Assembly: GCA_026645775.1 (NCBI GenBank)
Contig: JAPKMS010000061.1
Span: forward strand, 1-45,077
DNA: 45,077 bases
Origin: Anaerolineae bacterium
GTDB lineage: Bacteria; Chloroflexota; Anaerolineae; CG2-30-64-16
Direction of reading: 5' to 3'
The notes beneath the pieces are model-generated. The model ran no database searches, was not told the DNA's origin, and was given only the letters and a program-made list of their open reading frames with translations. Each line of letters opens with the position of its first letter. Position 1 is the first letter of the stretch. The position numbers and the translations under genes are program-made. Of the stretch, positions 15,306-23,096 are shown one piece after another.

Positions 15306-17264
15306 CTATCTCCGATGCGTCGGCGCGTTGAACTTTTCTTCCAATGGCAGACTGGGCGACGTCACCCCAGACGGCACGCCGGTGTCGGGCCGGTAGGTTG
15401 GTCGGACCGGGATGACCGGCAGGCCCGTGGCCCCGGCGATGGCCGCATCGAACTCGGGCCGGAACTTCGCCAGGTTACTCTGCAGGCCCCACACGGCCGC
15501 GTAGCCGAACGGGCAGAAGCTCTTGCCGCCGATCATGTCGGCGAGGTAGTTGAGCAGGGCGATGTCTGCAACGCGGCCCTCGCCGTGCTCAATGCGTTCC
15601 AGGATGGCTTCCAGCCAGGGCGTGCCTTCGCGGCAGGGCGTACACTTGCCGCAGCTCTCCTCGCGGTAGAAGGCCAGCGTGCGCCGCGCGATCTCCACCA
15701 GGCTCTGGTTCGCGCCGATGACGATCACCGCGGCCGAGCCGAGGGACGAGCCCTGAGCAGCGACGTTCTCGTAATCCAGCGGGGTGTCGAGCTGGCTGGG
15801 ATCGAGCAACTGCACCGACAGCCCGCCCGGAATCACCGCCTTCAGCTCGCCGGCCTCCTCCGTGAGCCCGCCGCCGTAGGTGTAGATCAGCTCGCGCAAC
15901 GTGACGCCGTGCGGCAGCTCGTACAAGCCCGGCTGCTTCACCTGGCCGCTGAGGCAGAAGACGCGGAACCCGGTGCTCTGCGGCGTGCCCCACTGCTTGT
16001 ACCAGTCCGCGCCGCGGCGCAGCACGTGCGGCACGTTGGCGATGGTCTCGACGTTGTTGACGATGGTCGGCTTGGCGTAGAGGCCCTCGACCGCGGGGAA
16101 GGGCGGCTTGAGCCGCGGGTGGCCGCGGTAGCCTTCCAGTGACGTGAGCAGCGCGGTTTCTTCGCCGCACTCGTACGCGCCCGCGCCGCGGTGGACGACC
16201 ACTTTCAAGGCTTTGCCGCTGCCGAAGATGTTTTCGCCCAGGAACCCTTTGGCTTCAGCCTCGACCACCGCACCCGCCAGCCGCTCGGCCGCGAAGTAGT
16301 ACTCGCCGCGCACGTAGATAAACGCGCGCTCGGCGCCGATGGCGTAGCAGGCCAGGATCATCCCCTCAAGCAACTGGTGGGGATCGTACTCCATGATCAT
16401 GCGGTCTTTGAAGGTGCCCGGCTCCGACTCGTCGGCGTTGACCACCAGGTAGCGCGGGTATTTTCCGGCGGGGAGGAAACCCCATTTGGTGCCGGCGGGG
16501 AAGCCCGCGCCACCGCGGCCGCGAATGTTGGCGGCCTTCACTTCATCGCTGACCTGCTGTGGCGTTTTTCCACCCGTCGTGACGGCTTTAGCTGTCTCGT
16601 ATCCGCCATCGGCGATGTAGGTCTCGATCCGGTGCGAGTCGGGCTTATCCACGCGGGCCAGCAAGAAGTTGGTCTCCGGACTCCCGCCGTGCCGGCCCGG
16701 GCCGACCGGCCAGCGCTCGCAGGTGTCGAAGCCCTGGCCCGCGCCGATCAACGCCAGGACTTCGTCCAGCTTTTCCGGCGTGTCCAGCTCTTCAAAGTAG
16801 CGGATTTTCGCCGTGGCCTTTTCGGTGCACATGAACATCGGCGCGGTGGCGCACGCACCCAGGCATTCCACGTGCCCCAGCGAGAACTTGCCGTCCGGCG
16901 TGGTCTCCCCGAAGCCGATGCCTAGCCGCTCCTGTAATAGATCGCCCAGCCTGGCCGCGCCGCCCAGCATGCACGGCACGTTGTCGCAGATCTCGATGTG
17001 GTACTGCCCCGGCTCGCGGTGGGTGTTGTACATGTGGTAGAAGCTGGCGAACTCACCGACCTCGGTCGCGTCGAGCCCGAACAGCGCGGCCACCTCTGCC
17101 AGCACGGGGGGCGGCAGCCAGCCGATCTCGCGCTGCGCGACGTACAACGCCGACCCCAACGCCGAGCGGGGGACGGGGTAACGAGCCTGCAAGGCCCGGA
17201 TTTCGCTCTTGGCTTGTTCAGACAGCACGCGTGCCTCCCGGAACGTTGAAGGTGACAGGTTCAA
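15306..17264 (-). CDS. nuoEF: Fused NADH-quinone oxidoreductase subunits E and F (operon 1)
   Basis: A single 652-residue frame joins NuoE and NuoF. The NuoE part (about 1-170) has the N1a ligands C93, C98, C134, C138 in EICDNVPC and ECLGAC. The NuoF part shows the glycine-rich RGRGGAGFPAGTKWG NADH site, NADESEPGTFKDR and GAYECGEETAL for FMN, and the N3 cluster SCGKCTPCREGT near residue 540 with a fourth cysteine near 583. NuoE and NuoF are usually separate genes, and the fusion fixes their 1:1 ratio. No frameshift is needed to read through. It lies between nuoCD and nuoG. Confidence 0.95.
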   Translation of the reverse strand: MNLSPSTFREARVLSEQAKSEIRALQARYPVPRSALGSALYVAQREIGWLPPPVLAEVAALFGLDATEVGEFASFYHMYNTHREPGQYHIEICDNVPCMLGGAARLGDLLQERLGIGFGETTPDGKFSLGHVECLGACATAPMFMCTEKATAKIRYFEELDTPEKLDEVLALIGAGQGFDTCERWPVGPGRHGGSPETNFLLARVDKPDSHRIETYIADGGYETAKAVTTGGKTPQQVSDEVKAANIRGRGGAGFPAGTKWGFLPAGKYPRYLVVNADESEPGTFKDRMIMEYDPHQLLEGMILACYAIGAERAFIYVRGEYYFAAERLAGAVVEAEAKGFLGENIFGSGKALKVVVHRGAGAYECGEETALLTSLEGYRGHPRLKPPFPAVEGLYAKPTIVNNVETIANVPHVLRRGADWYKQWGTPQSTGFRVFCLSGQVKQPGLYELPHGVTLRELIYTYGGGLTEEAGELKAVIPGGLSVQLLDPSQLDTPLDYENVAAQGSSLGSAAVIVIGANQSLVEIARRTLAFYREESCGKCTPCREGTPWLEAILERIEHGEGRVADIALLNYLADMIGGKSFCPFGYAAVWGLQSNLAKFRPEFDAAIAGATGLPVIPVRPTYRPDTGVPSGVTSPSLPLEEKFNAPTHRR

Positions 17265-17333
17265 GGTTACAGGTTGCTATTGCTGGGCTTACCCGACCTT
17301 GGACCTTGGACCTTCAACCTTGAACCTTCAACG
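17244..17333. repeat. Inverted word repeat between nuoCD and nuoEF, reaching the nuoCD stop
   Basis: CGTTGAAGGTGACAGGTTCA on the left pairs imperfectly with ACCTTGAACCTTCAACG (17317-17333) on the right. The right arm covers the nuoCD stop codon at 17328-17330, so the repeat unit starts at the gene end with no spacer. Confidence 0.7.
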
Positions 17334-19082
17334 ATCAACATCCCCTAACGTGATATCCACGGACCCGATGATCAGCACGAGGTCGGCGATGAAGCCGCCG
17401 CGAGCCATGAGGTCCGTTGCCTGCAGGTTGACGAACGATGGCGTGCGGAAGTGCAGCCGGTATGGGTTCGCTGTGCCATCGCTGACCAGGTAGAAACCGG
17501 TTTCGCCGCGCGGGCTTTCGGCGCACTCGTACACCTCGCCCACCGGCGGCACGAAGCCTTCTGTGTTCAGTTTGAAGTGATGGATCAAGGCTTCCATGCT
17601 GGTGTCGAGCTCCTGGCGGGGCGGCAGCGACATCTTGCGGTCGGCTGTCCACACCGGGCCATCGGGCAGGTTCTTCAGGGCCTGCTCGATGATGCGCAGG
17701 CTTTGACGCATCTCCGCAACGCGACACAGGTAGCGGGCGAAGAGATCCCCGTCGGTCGCGGTTGGGATCTCGAAGTCGTAGGCTTCATAGCCGCTGTAGG
17801 GCCGTGTCTTTCGATAGTCGAACGCCAGGCCCGTGGCGCGCAGCGCAGGGCCGGTGACAGACATCGCGAGCGCCTGGGCCTGGGTCAATTTGCCGATGCC
17901 GATGGTGCGCGACTTCCAAACTGGGTTGTGGGTGACCATCCGCTCGTATTCGTCAATGCGTTTGGGGAAGGCGTCCAGTACGTCCTGTACGCGTTCGACG
18001 AAGCTGGGCGGTACGTCTCGCCAGACGCCGCCGGGGCGGATGTAGGTGGTGGTCAGCCGAGCGCCGCTCACCAGCTCCAGAATGTCCAGGATCTGTTCGC
18101 GCTCGCGGAAGCAGTACATCAGCAGCGCATGGCTGACGCCGGCAGAATCCAGCACGCTGGTGCCCAGCCAAAGCAGATGCGAGGCGAGACGCTGCAGCTC
18201 GGCCATGATGACGCGGATCACCTGGGCGCGCCGCGGGATATCGACCCCCATCAGCTTTTCGACCGCGAGCGAGTAGCTCAGGTTGGTGCACATGGACGAG
18301 ACGTAGTCTGCGCGGTCGGTGTAGAGGGTGAAGTCCTTGTACCGGATGCTCTCGCCCTGCTTCTCGAAGCCCGAATGGAGATAGCCGAGGTCCGGGTAAG
18401 CCGCGACAACCCGTTCGCCGTCCAGCTCCACGACCACACGCAGCACGCCATGCGTGGCCGGGTGGTGGGGGCCCATGTTCAGGATCATGTGCTTGTTGGC
18501 GTCGGCCTGCTTGGGCGGCACCTGGGGCACAGCCTTGGCTTCGACGATCTGTTTGCCGAAGGAAGCAAATTCCTCATCTTCCCAAGTCATCGAAAAAGGC
18601 ACCGTCTCGCCGCCGCGCGGGATCTCTTTACGCAGCGGATGGTTGGGCCAATTGAAGGGCAGGAGGATACGGCGCAGGTCGGGATGGCCGTCGAACTTGA
18701 CGCCCATCAGGTCGTAAACCTCGCGCTCGGGCCAGTTGGCGCCGGGCCAGAGACCGGTAAGCGAGGGCACGATCGGGCTGTCGCTGCTGGGTGCAGGCAC
18801 CTTCAGCGTCAGGCGCTGACCGCTGCGGGTCGAGAGCAGTTGATAGACCGTGCTGAAGCGTTCTTTGGCCGCGTGACCGGGGTATTTGCTCCAGTCCACC
18901 GCGGTGAGATTGGACAAGTGATTGAAGCGCAACTCGGGGTCGTCGCGCAGGAAACGCGCCACGGCAACCAGGTCTTGCGGCCGGAGGGTCACCGTGGTCT
19001 CGCCGCGAAACTCGGACTCGGCCTGGATTGCGCCCTCGAACTGCGCTCGGAGTTTTTCAACCGCTGGATTTGTCTGGCTCAT
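17328..19082 (-). CDS. nuoCD: Fused NADH-quinone oxidoreductase subunits C and D (operon 1)
   Basis: The 584-residue protein joins NuoC (about 1-190; WPEREVYDLMGVKFDGHPDL and FNWPNHPLRKE) to NuoD (from about 200; NMGPHHPATHGVLRVVVELD). NuoD forms part of the quinone pocket with NuoB and keeps HHPATHG, YTDRADYVSSM, RPYSGYEAYDF, PRGETGFYLVSDG and the terminal IIGSVDITLGDVDR. CD fusions are well known, for example in enterobacteria. No C or D gene accompanies the second nuo operon. The stop lies inside an inverted repeat. Confidence 0.96.
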   Translation of the reverse strand: MSQTNPAVEKLRAQFEGAIQAESEFRGETTVTLRPQDLVAVARFLRDDPELRFNHLSNLTAVDWSKYPGHAAKERFSTVYQLLSTRSGQRLTLKVPAPSSDSPIVPSLTGLWPGANWPEREVYDLMGVKFDGHPDLRRILLPFNWPNHPLRKEIPRGGETVPFSMTWEDEEFASFGKQIVEAKAVPQVPPKQADANKHMILNMGPHHPATHGVLRVVVELDGERVVAAYPDLGYLHSGFEKQGESIRYKDFTLYTDRADYVSSMCTNLSYSLAVEKLMGVDIPRRAQVIRVIMAELQRLASHLLWLGTSVLDSAGVSHALLMYCFREREQILDILELVSGARLTTTYIRPGGVWRDVPPSFVERVQDVLDAFPKRIDEYERMVTHNPVWKSRTIGIGKLTQAQALAMSVTGPALRATGLAFDYRKTRPYSGYEAYDFEIPTATDGDLFARYLCRVAEMRQSLRIIEQALKNLPDGPVWTADRKMSLPPRQELDTSMEALIHHFKLNTEGFVPPVGEVYECAESPRGETGFYLVSDGTANPYRLHFRTPSFVNLQATDLMARGGFIADLVLIIGSVDITLGDVDR

Positions 19083-19090
19083 ACTTTAAA

Positions 19091-19186
19091 CCTGACGAAT
19101 GACGAGTGACGAAAGACGAAGGACTGCGTGTGTGCATGGACGACAAAGGCTTCCCTTCGTCATCGGTCCTTGGTCATTCGCCCGTA
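19091..19186. repeat. Inverted word repeat between nuoB and nuoCD, covering the nuoB 3' end
   Basis: GACGAATGACGAGTGACGAA with GACGAAGGAC faces CCTTCGTCATCGGTCCTTGG and TCATTCG. The right arm begins inside nuoB and supplies its last codons (RMTKDR and stop), so the repeat has replaced or extended the end of the gene. Confidence 0.65.
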
Positions 19187-19666
19187 TGCTCGATCCCGGA
19201 ACTTCTCTTTGCTGATTTTCTGCTGTAACAGCGTCAACGCGTACAGCAGCGCCTCGGGGCGCGGCGGGCAGCCGGGCACGTAGACGTCCACCGGGATGAT
19301 CTTGTCCACGCCCTGGAGGATGGCATAATTATTGAAAGGCCCGCCGGCGCTGGCGCAGATGCCCATCGCAATGACCCACTTCGGCTCCAGCATCTGATCG
19401 TAGAGCCGCTTGACGACCGGCGCCATCTTATTGCTCACGCGGCCGGAGACGATTAACAGGTCGGCCTGGCGGGGCGAGGCGCGGAATACCTCGGAGCCAA
19501 AGCGGCTGATGTCAAAGCGGGCAACGCCCGAGGCGATCTGCTCGATCGCACAGCAGGCCAGGCCAAAGGTCAGGGGGTAAATTGAATACTTGCGTCCCCA
19601 GTTGACCGCTTGCTCGAGTGTGGTAGTGATAAACCCATCGTCGGGGAGACGTTCTTCGAGACCCAT
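19160..19666 (-). CDS. nuoB: NADH-quinone oxidoreductase subunit B (operon 1)
   Basis: NuoB holds cluster N2, the last electron carrier before quinone. The 168-residue protein has [10 protein letters not shown] (C38, C39), [27 protein letters not shown] and [15 protein letters not shown], giving all four cysteine ligands. It is the only nuoB in the window. The last six residues, RMTKDR, come from sequence that belongs to the adjacent inverted repeat. It lies 76 bases downstream of nuoA. Confidence 0.96.
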   Translation of the reverse strand: MGLEERLPDDGFITTTLEQAVNWGRKYSIYPLTFGLACCAIEQIASGVARFDISRFGSEVFRASPRQADLLIVSGRVSNKMAPVVKRLYDQMLEPKWVIAMGICASAGGPFNNYAILQGVDKIIPVDVYVPGCPPRPEALLYALTLLQQKISKEKFRDRAYGRMTKDR

Positions 19667-19676
19667 GATTGCTCCG

Positions 19677-19742
19677 AATTACGAATTACGAATTTGGGAT
19701 TGAGGACTGGGGATTATGCAGGCTTCGCCCAATCCGGAATCA
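19677..19742. repeat. Word repeat in the nuoA-nuoB gap
   Basis: GAATTACGAATTACGAATTT, then GGGATTGAGGACTGGGGATT, with partial complement CCCAATCCGGAATCAT to the right. Similar GAATTACG words recur at 20905-20935 in the other operon. Confidence 0.55.
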
Positions 19743-20099
19743 TCACTGCCACTTGAACGCGTCGTTCTTCCACGCGTAGATAAATCCGACCAGAAGAATG
19801 GCCAGGAAGATTGCCATCTCGACGAGGCCAAACACGCCCAGCTTGCGTGCCGAGACGGCCCACGGGTACATCAGGATCACTTCCACATCGAACAAGATGA
19901 AGAGGACGGCCACGACGTAGAACTGGACAGGGATGCGCCGCTTCGCATCGCCGAAGGGGAGGATGCCCGATTCGTAGGTTTCGTGCTTGGCTTGGTTGTA
20001 ACGTTTCGGCCCCAGGAGGGCTGAAACGACCAAGGCAATCGCGGCAAACGCGCCAGCGACAATGACCATCACCAGGATCGGCAGATAGCCTTCAGGCAT
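19743..20099 (-). CDS. nuoA: NADH-quinone oxidoreductase subunit A (operon 1)
   Basis: NuoA is a three-helix subunit whose loop reaches the quinone channel. The 118-residue protein has HETYESGILPFGDAKRRIPV, QFYVVAVLFILFDVEVILMY PWAV (split here) and a final AWKNDAFKW. The loop reads YESG, whereas the second copy at 20501 reads YECG. The start at 20099 is chosen for GGAGATAC upstream and a normal N-terminus; the frame open to 20189 would translate into the promoter. First gene of operon 1. Confidence 0.95.
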   Translation of the reverse strand: MPEGYLPILVMVIVAGAFAAIALVVSALLGPKRYNQAKHETYESGILPFGDAKRRIPVQFYVVAVLFILFDVEVILMYPWAVSARKLGVFGLVEMAIFLAILLVGFIYAWKNDAFKWQ

Positions 20100-20181
20100 A
20101 TGTATCTCCGCATCAAGCGCAAATGATGGAGTATGTGAGGTATGGGTCTGGCATTGCAACCCATTGGAAAAGCTTGCAGAG

Positions 20182-20209
20182 TTTATCACGAACCTTTGGT
20201 CTTTGTCAA
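20182..20209 (-). promoter_or_regulatory. Promoter of nuo operon 1
   Basis: The minus strand has a perfect TTGACA (20204-20209) and GATAAA (20182-20187) 16 bases apart. The shifted TAAACT at 18 bases is an alternative -10. It sits 83 bases upstream of the nuoA start and points away from the promoter of operon 2. Confidence 0.55.
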
Positions 20210-20338
20210 AACCGCTCCCTGGCGGGAGGGCAGAACGAAGGGCAAGTCTTCATAACTCGTGCACCTCTTCCGCCCGTTAGGGAGCTTCCAAGCCCTGATG
20301 AGCGTTCCTGGAACAGGCATCCGGCTTACATTCGCGCT
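20210..20338. other. Core of the divergent region between the two nuo operons
   Basis: The stretch between the two nuoA genes (20100-20500) contains no credible gene. Between the two promoters I see no clear operator palindrome, riboswitch or repeat. A redox or oxygen regulator site, if present, is not obvious by eye. Downstream of the plus promoter a 125-base leader runs to nuoA2, also without a recognised element. Confidence 0.5.
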
Positions 20339-20367
20339 TTGCATTCCCATTTGCGCTATGTTACAAT
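20339..20367 (+). promoter_or_regulatory. Promoter of nuo operon 2
   Basis: TTGCAT (20339-20344) and TACAAT (20362-20367) are separated by 17 bases on the plus strand. This places transcription about 125 bases before the GTG start of nuoA2. Confidence 0.55.
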
Positions 20368-20500
20368 GCGCACGCTCCGGGCCTGGCATATCAGATCCTC
20401 TGCCGGCGTTTGCGGTGCAAGTGATGTTTGGGCTCTGACTGACTTCCGGCCCGTTCCGGCCAATCCTCAGCGGGACGTGCCACCCAAGGGAGGGTGAACC

Positions 20501-20857
20501 GTGCTGTCGCAGTACGCATTCATCGGTGTTTTCGCCATTGTTGCTTTTGCACTACCTATCATCGGCCTCCTGATGGCGTGGCTGCTTCGCCCCAAAAAGC
20601 CGAACCCCGCCAAAAATTCGACCTACGAATGCGGCGTCGAGACGATCGGTGACACCTGGGTGCAATTCAAAGCCCAGTACTACCTCTACGCCTTGATTTT
20701 CGTCGTGTTCGACGTGGAAGCCGCGTTTGTCTTCCCGTGGGCGGTGGCCTACAACAAGCTCGGCGTGTATGCCCTGGTCGAGATGGTCCTCTTTGTGGCT
20801 ATCCTGCTGGGCGGCCTGCTGTACGCCTGGCGGAAGCAGGCTCTCGATTGGCATTGA
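20501..20857 (+). CDS. nuoA: NADH-quinone oxidoreductase subunit A (operon 2)
   Basis: This second NuoA has 118 residues. It starts at GTG with GGGAGGGTG upstream and shows NSTYECGVETIGDTWVQFKA, YYLYALIFVVFDVEAAFVF and PWAVAYNKLGVYAL. Its loop cysteine (YECG) is the one that reports the active/deactive state in mitochondrial ND3; operon 1 has serine there. The sequences differ enough that this is an old or foreign copy, not a recent duplicate. It opens an operon that continues directly with nuoH, without B, C or D. Confidence 0.94.
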   Translation: MLSQYAFIGVFAIVAFALPIIGLLMAWLLRPKKPNPAKNSTYECGVETIGDTWVQFKAQYYLYALIFVVFDVEAAFVFPWAVAYNKLGVYALVEMVLFVAILLGGLLYAWRKQALDWH

Positions 20858-20866
20858 TGAGAGCGG

Positions 20867-20940
20867 ATTTGGGATTTCGGATTGTGGGCTGACTGGCCTT
20901 TTGGCATTGCGCAATTCGTAGTTCGTAATTCGCAATCTGG
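20867..20940. repeat. Inverted word repeat in the nuoA2-nuoH2 gap
   Basis: GCGGATTTGGGATTTCGGAT on the left faces GCAATTCGTAGTTCGTAATT and CGCAATCTGG on the right. It occupies the place where nuoBCDEFG would normally lie. Confidence 0.6.
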
Positions 20941-20948
20941 AGATAGTG

Positions 20949-22112
20949 ATGGATTACATACGCGACTTCTTCATCAACTTCGCCCACTCCTGGACGACTT
21001 GGATCAGCGGCGGGCTGCCGGGCTGGGCTGTGACGGTGGTCAACTTTCTGCTCGGCGGCCTGATCCTGGTCATGATGCCGGTGATCGCGACGTTGGCGTT
21101 GACCTGGATGGAGCGCAAGGTCATTGGCCGCATCCAGAACCGCCTCGGGCCGAACCGGGTGGGACCCTGGGGCATCTTCCAGGCCATCGCCGACGCTGTC
21201 AAGATGTTGATCAAGGAAGATATCATCCCCGATAGAGCCGATCGGCCGGTCTTCAACCTGGCGCCCATCCTGATCTTTGTGGGCGCCGCTATGTTGTGGG
21301 CGGTGATTCCCTTCGGCCGCCGCATGATCGGGCAGGACTTGAACATCGGCGCGCTGTACGTCGTCGCGATCGGCTCCATCACGACGGTGGCCGTACTGAT
21401 GGCTGGCTGGGCGTCCAATAACAAGTTTGCGTTGATCGGTGCGTTCCGTGTGGTGGCGCAATTGCTGAGCTACGAGATTCCGATGGTGCTCTCGATCGGC
21501 GTCGTCGTGTTGGTGGTCGGTTCCATGCGCATGGGCACCATCGTGGAAAGCCAATGGGTGCCATTTTGCCTGGTGTTGCCGGTCGCGTTCATCACCTATG
21601 TGCTGGCCGCCATCGCCGAGACCGGCCGGGCTCCGTTCGATCTGCTGGAGGCCGACTCGGAGATTGTCGCCGGGTACTTCGTTGAGTACAGCGGCCTGAA
21701 GTTCGGTTGGTTTTACATCGCCGAATACGGCAATCTGATGGCTGTGTCGGCCATTACCACCACGCTCTTCCTGGGCGGCTGGCGGGGGCCGTTCGCGGGC
21801 GCCGCGCCGGTTTTGGGGCCGCTCTATTTCATCATCAAGACCGTGCTTGTGATTTTCGTGCTGATGTGGATTCGCGGCACGCTGCCCCGTTTTCGCATCG
21901 ACCAGATGCTGGCGTTTGCCTGGAAGGTGCTGGTGCCCGCTGCCCTGGTGAATCTGCTCTGGGTCGCGGCGGCGCTGAAGCTGCCCGTGCCGCAGGCAGT
22001 GCAGTACGCCGTCATGCTGGTTGGCAACCTGGCGATTCTCGGCGTCACGCTCACGCTGCTGGGGCAATCGGCGAAGCAGCATGCGAAACGACATGGCCTT
22101 GCGGGCGCATAA
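20949..22112 (+). CDS. nuoH: NADH-quinone oxidoreductase subunit H (operon 2)
   Basis: This 387-residue NuoH has WMERKVIGRIQNRLGPNRVG, GWASNNKFALIGAFR, AQLLSYEIPMVLSIG, AETGRAPFDLLEADSEIVAG, LKFGWFYIAEY and RGTLPRFRIDQMLAFAWK. The quinone-channel and arm-contact motifs are all intact, so it should still be able to dock a peripheral arm. The ATG at 20949 is preferred over the GTG at 20946 because GGAG lies 6 bases before it. NuoJ follows after 12 bases; nuoI, normally between them, is absent. Confidence 0.94.
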   Translation: MDYIRDFFINFAHSWTTWISGGLPGWAVTVVNFLLGGLILVMMPVIATLALTWMERKVIGRIQNRLGPNRVGPWGIFQAIADAVKMLIKEDIIPDRADRPVFNLAPILIFVGAAMLWAVIPFGRRMIGQDLNIGALYVVAIGSITTVAVLMAGWASNNKFALIGAFRVVAQLLSYEIPMVLSIGVVVLVVGSMRMGTIVESQWVPFCLVLPVAFITYVLAAIAETGRAPFDLLEADSEIVAGYFVEYSGLKFGWFYIAEYGNLMAVSAITTTLFLGGWRGPFAGAAPVLGPLYFIIKTVLVIFVLMWIRGTLPRFRIDQMLAFAWKVLVPAALVNLLWVAAALKLPVPQAVQYAVMLVGNLAILGVTLTLLGQSAKQHAKRHGLAGA

Positions 22113-22124
22113 GGACTGATCGCT

Positions 22125-22613
22125 ATGCAACACGTTATGTTCTTTCTTTTCGCTATCATTACGCTCGGCGCGGCGATCATGGTCGTGACCACCCGCAATC
22201 TGCTGCGCAGCGCGTTGTGGCTGATCCTGGTTTTCTTCGGCATCGCCGGCATCTTTGTGCTGCTGAATGCTGAGTTCCTGGCTGTGGTCCAGATTTTGGT
22301 TTACGTCGGTGCGATCGCCACACTGATCATTTTTGCGGTCATGCTCACGCGCCAGGTGATGGATCCGAAACAGCCGAGGTTCAACGACCAGGCTCGGGTG
22401 GTGGCCGGATTTGCGACGCTGCTGTTCGTCGTCCTGGCCGTGATTGTCACCCGGGTCGCCTGGCCGGTGGCAATCGGCGCGGCGCCCGTGGATGCTATCC
22501 AGCAGTTGGGCATGGACTTTGTCGGCCCCTACGCCGTGCCGTTCGAGGTGGCTTCGGTGCTGCTGGTGGTCGCGATGATCGGAGCGATCATCATCGCCCG
22601 GGAGCACGAGTAG
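22125..22613 (+). CDS. nuoJ: NADH-quinone oxidoreductase subunit J (operon 2)
   Basis: The 162-residue protein has the five-helix NuoJ pattern: ALWLILVFFGIAGIFVLLNA, EFLAVVQILVYVGAIATLII, and a C-terminal VPFEVASVLLVVAMIGAIII. It contains a mid-protein DPKQPRFNDQ loop. AAGGA precedes the start. It lies directly behind nuoH2 and is followed by a 102-base gap before nuoK2. Confidence 0.93.
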   Translation: MQHVMFFLFAIITLGAAIMVVTTRNLLRSALWLILVFFGIAGIFVLLNAEFLAVVQILVYVGAIATLIIFAVMLTRQVMDPKQPRFNDQARVVAGFATLLFVVLAVIVTRVAWPVAIGAAPVDAIQQLGMDFVGPYAVPFEVASVLLVVAMIGAIIIAREHE

Positions 22614-22715
22614 ATTCGCTGCGTGACGCGTGATCTTTGATACGTGGCAGGACGCAACCTCCGGTTTTCACGCATCAGCCATCACACGCACACTCCGTTT
22701 GCAGGAGCAGACTCC

Positions 22716-23024
22716 ATGGTTCCACTCTGGTATTATTTGGTCCTTGCTGCAGCGCTTTTCTGCATTGGCGCGTTCGGCGCACTGGCTCGAAAGAATGCCG
22801 TCGGCGTGCTGATGGGCGTCGAGTTGATGTTGAATGCTGTCAATATCAACCTGGTGGCCTTCTGGCGTTACACGACCGCGGCCCAATTGACCGGTCAATT
22901 GTTTGCGGTCTTCGTCATCACCGTTGCTGCTGCCGAAGCTGCTGTGGGGTTGGCGTTGTTTATTGCCATCTACCGGCAGCGTAACACGGTGAACGTGGAA
23001 GAGTTTGACACGATGAAGGGATAG
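22716..23024 (+). CDS. nuoK: NADH-quinone oxidoreductase subunit K (operon 2)
   Basis: The 102-residue three-helix protein has [20 protein letters not shown] with the helix-2 glutamate and [17 protein letters not shown] with the helix-3 glutamate, both needed for proton transfer in characterised enzymes. The start at 22716 is preferred because AGGAG lies upstream and [10 protein letters not shown] aligns with NuoK1; the longer frame adds an unrelated 24 residues. Confidence 0.94.
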   Translation: MVPLWYYLVLAAALFCIGAFGALARKNAVGVLMGVELMLNAVNINLVAFWRYTTAAQLTGQLFAVFVITVAAAEAAVGLALFIAIYRQRNTVNVEEFDTMKG

Positions 23025-23025
23025 G

Positions 23026-23080
23026 AATCAACGAATCAGCGAATCATCAGCAATCCTTGATTCGTCATTCGCTGATCCGC
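23026..23080. repeat. Inverted word repeat in the nuoK2-nuoL2 gap
   Basis: AATCAACGAATCAGCGAATC and ATCAGCAATCC are followed by complementary TTGATTCGTCATTCGCTGAT. The word set is unique to this gap. Confidence 0.7.
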
Positions 23081-23096
23081 TCATCTGGGGGCTTTC

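Noticed and set aside
20123-20497. 124-codon open frame in the gap between the two nuoA genes
   Set aside because: It has no ribosome site, has unusual composition, and runs through both predicted promoters.
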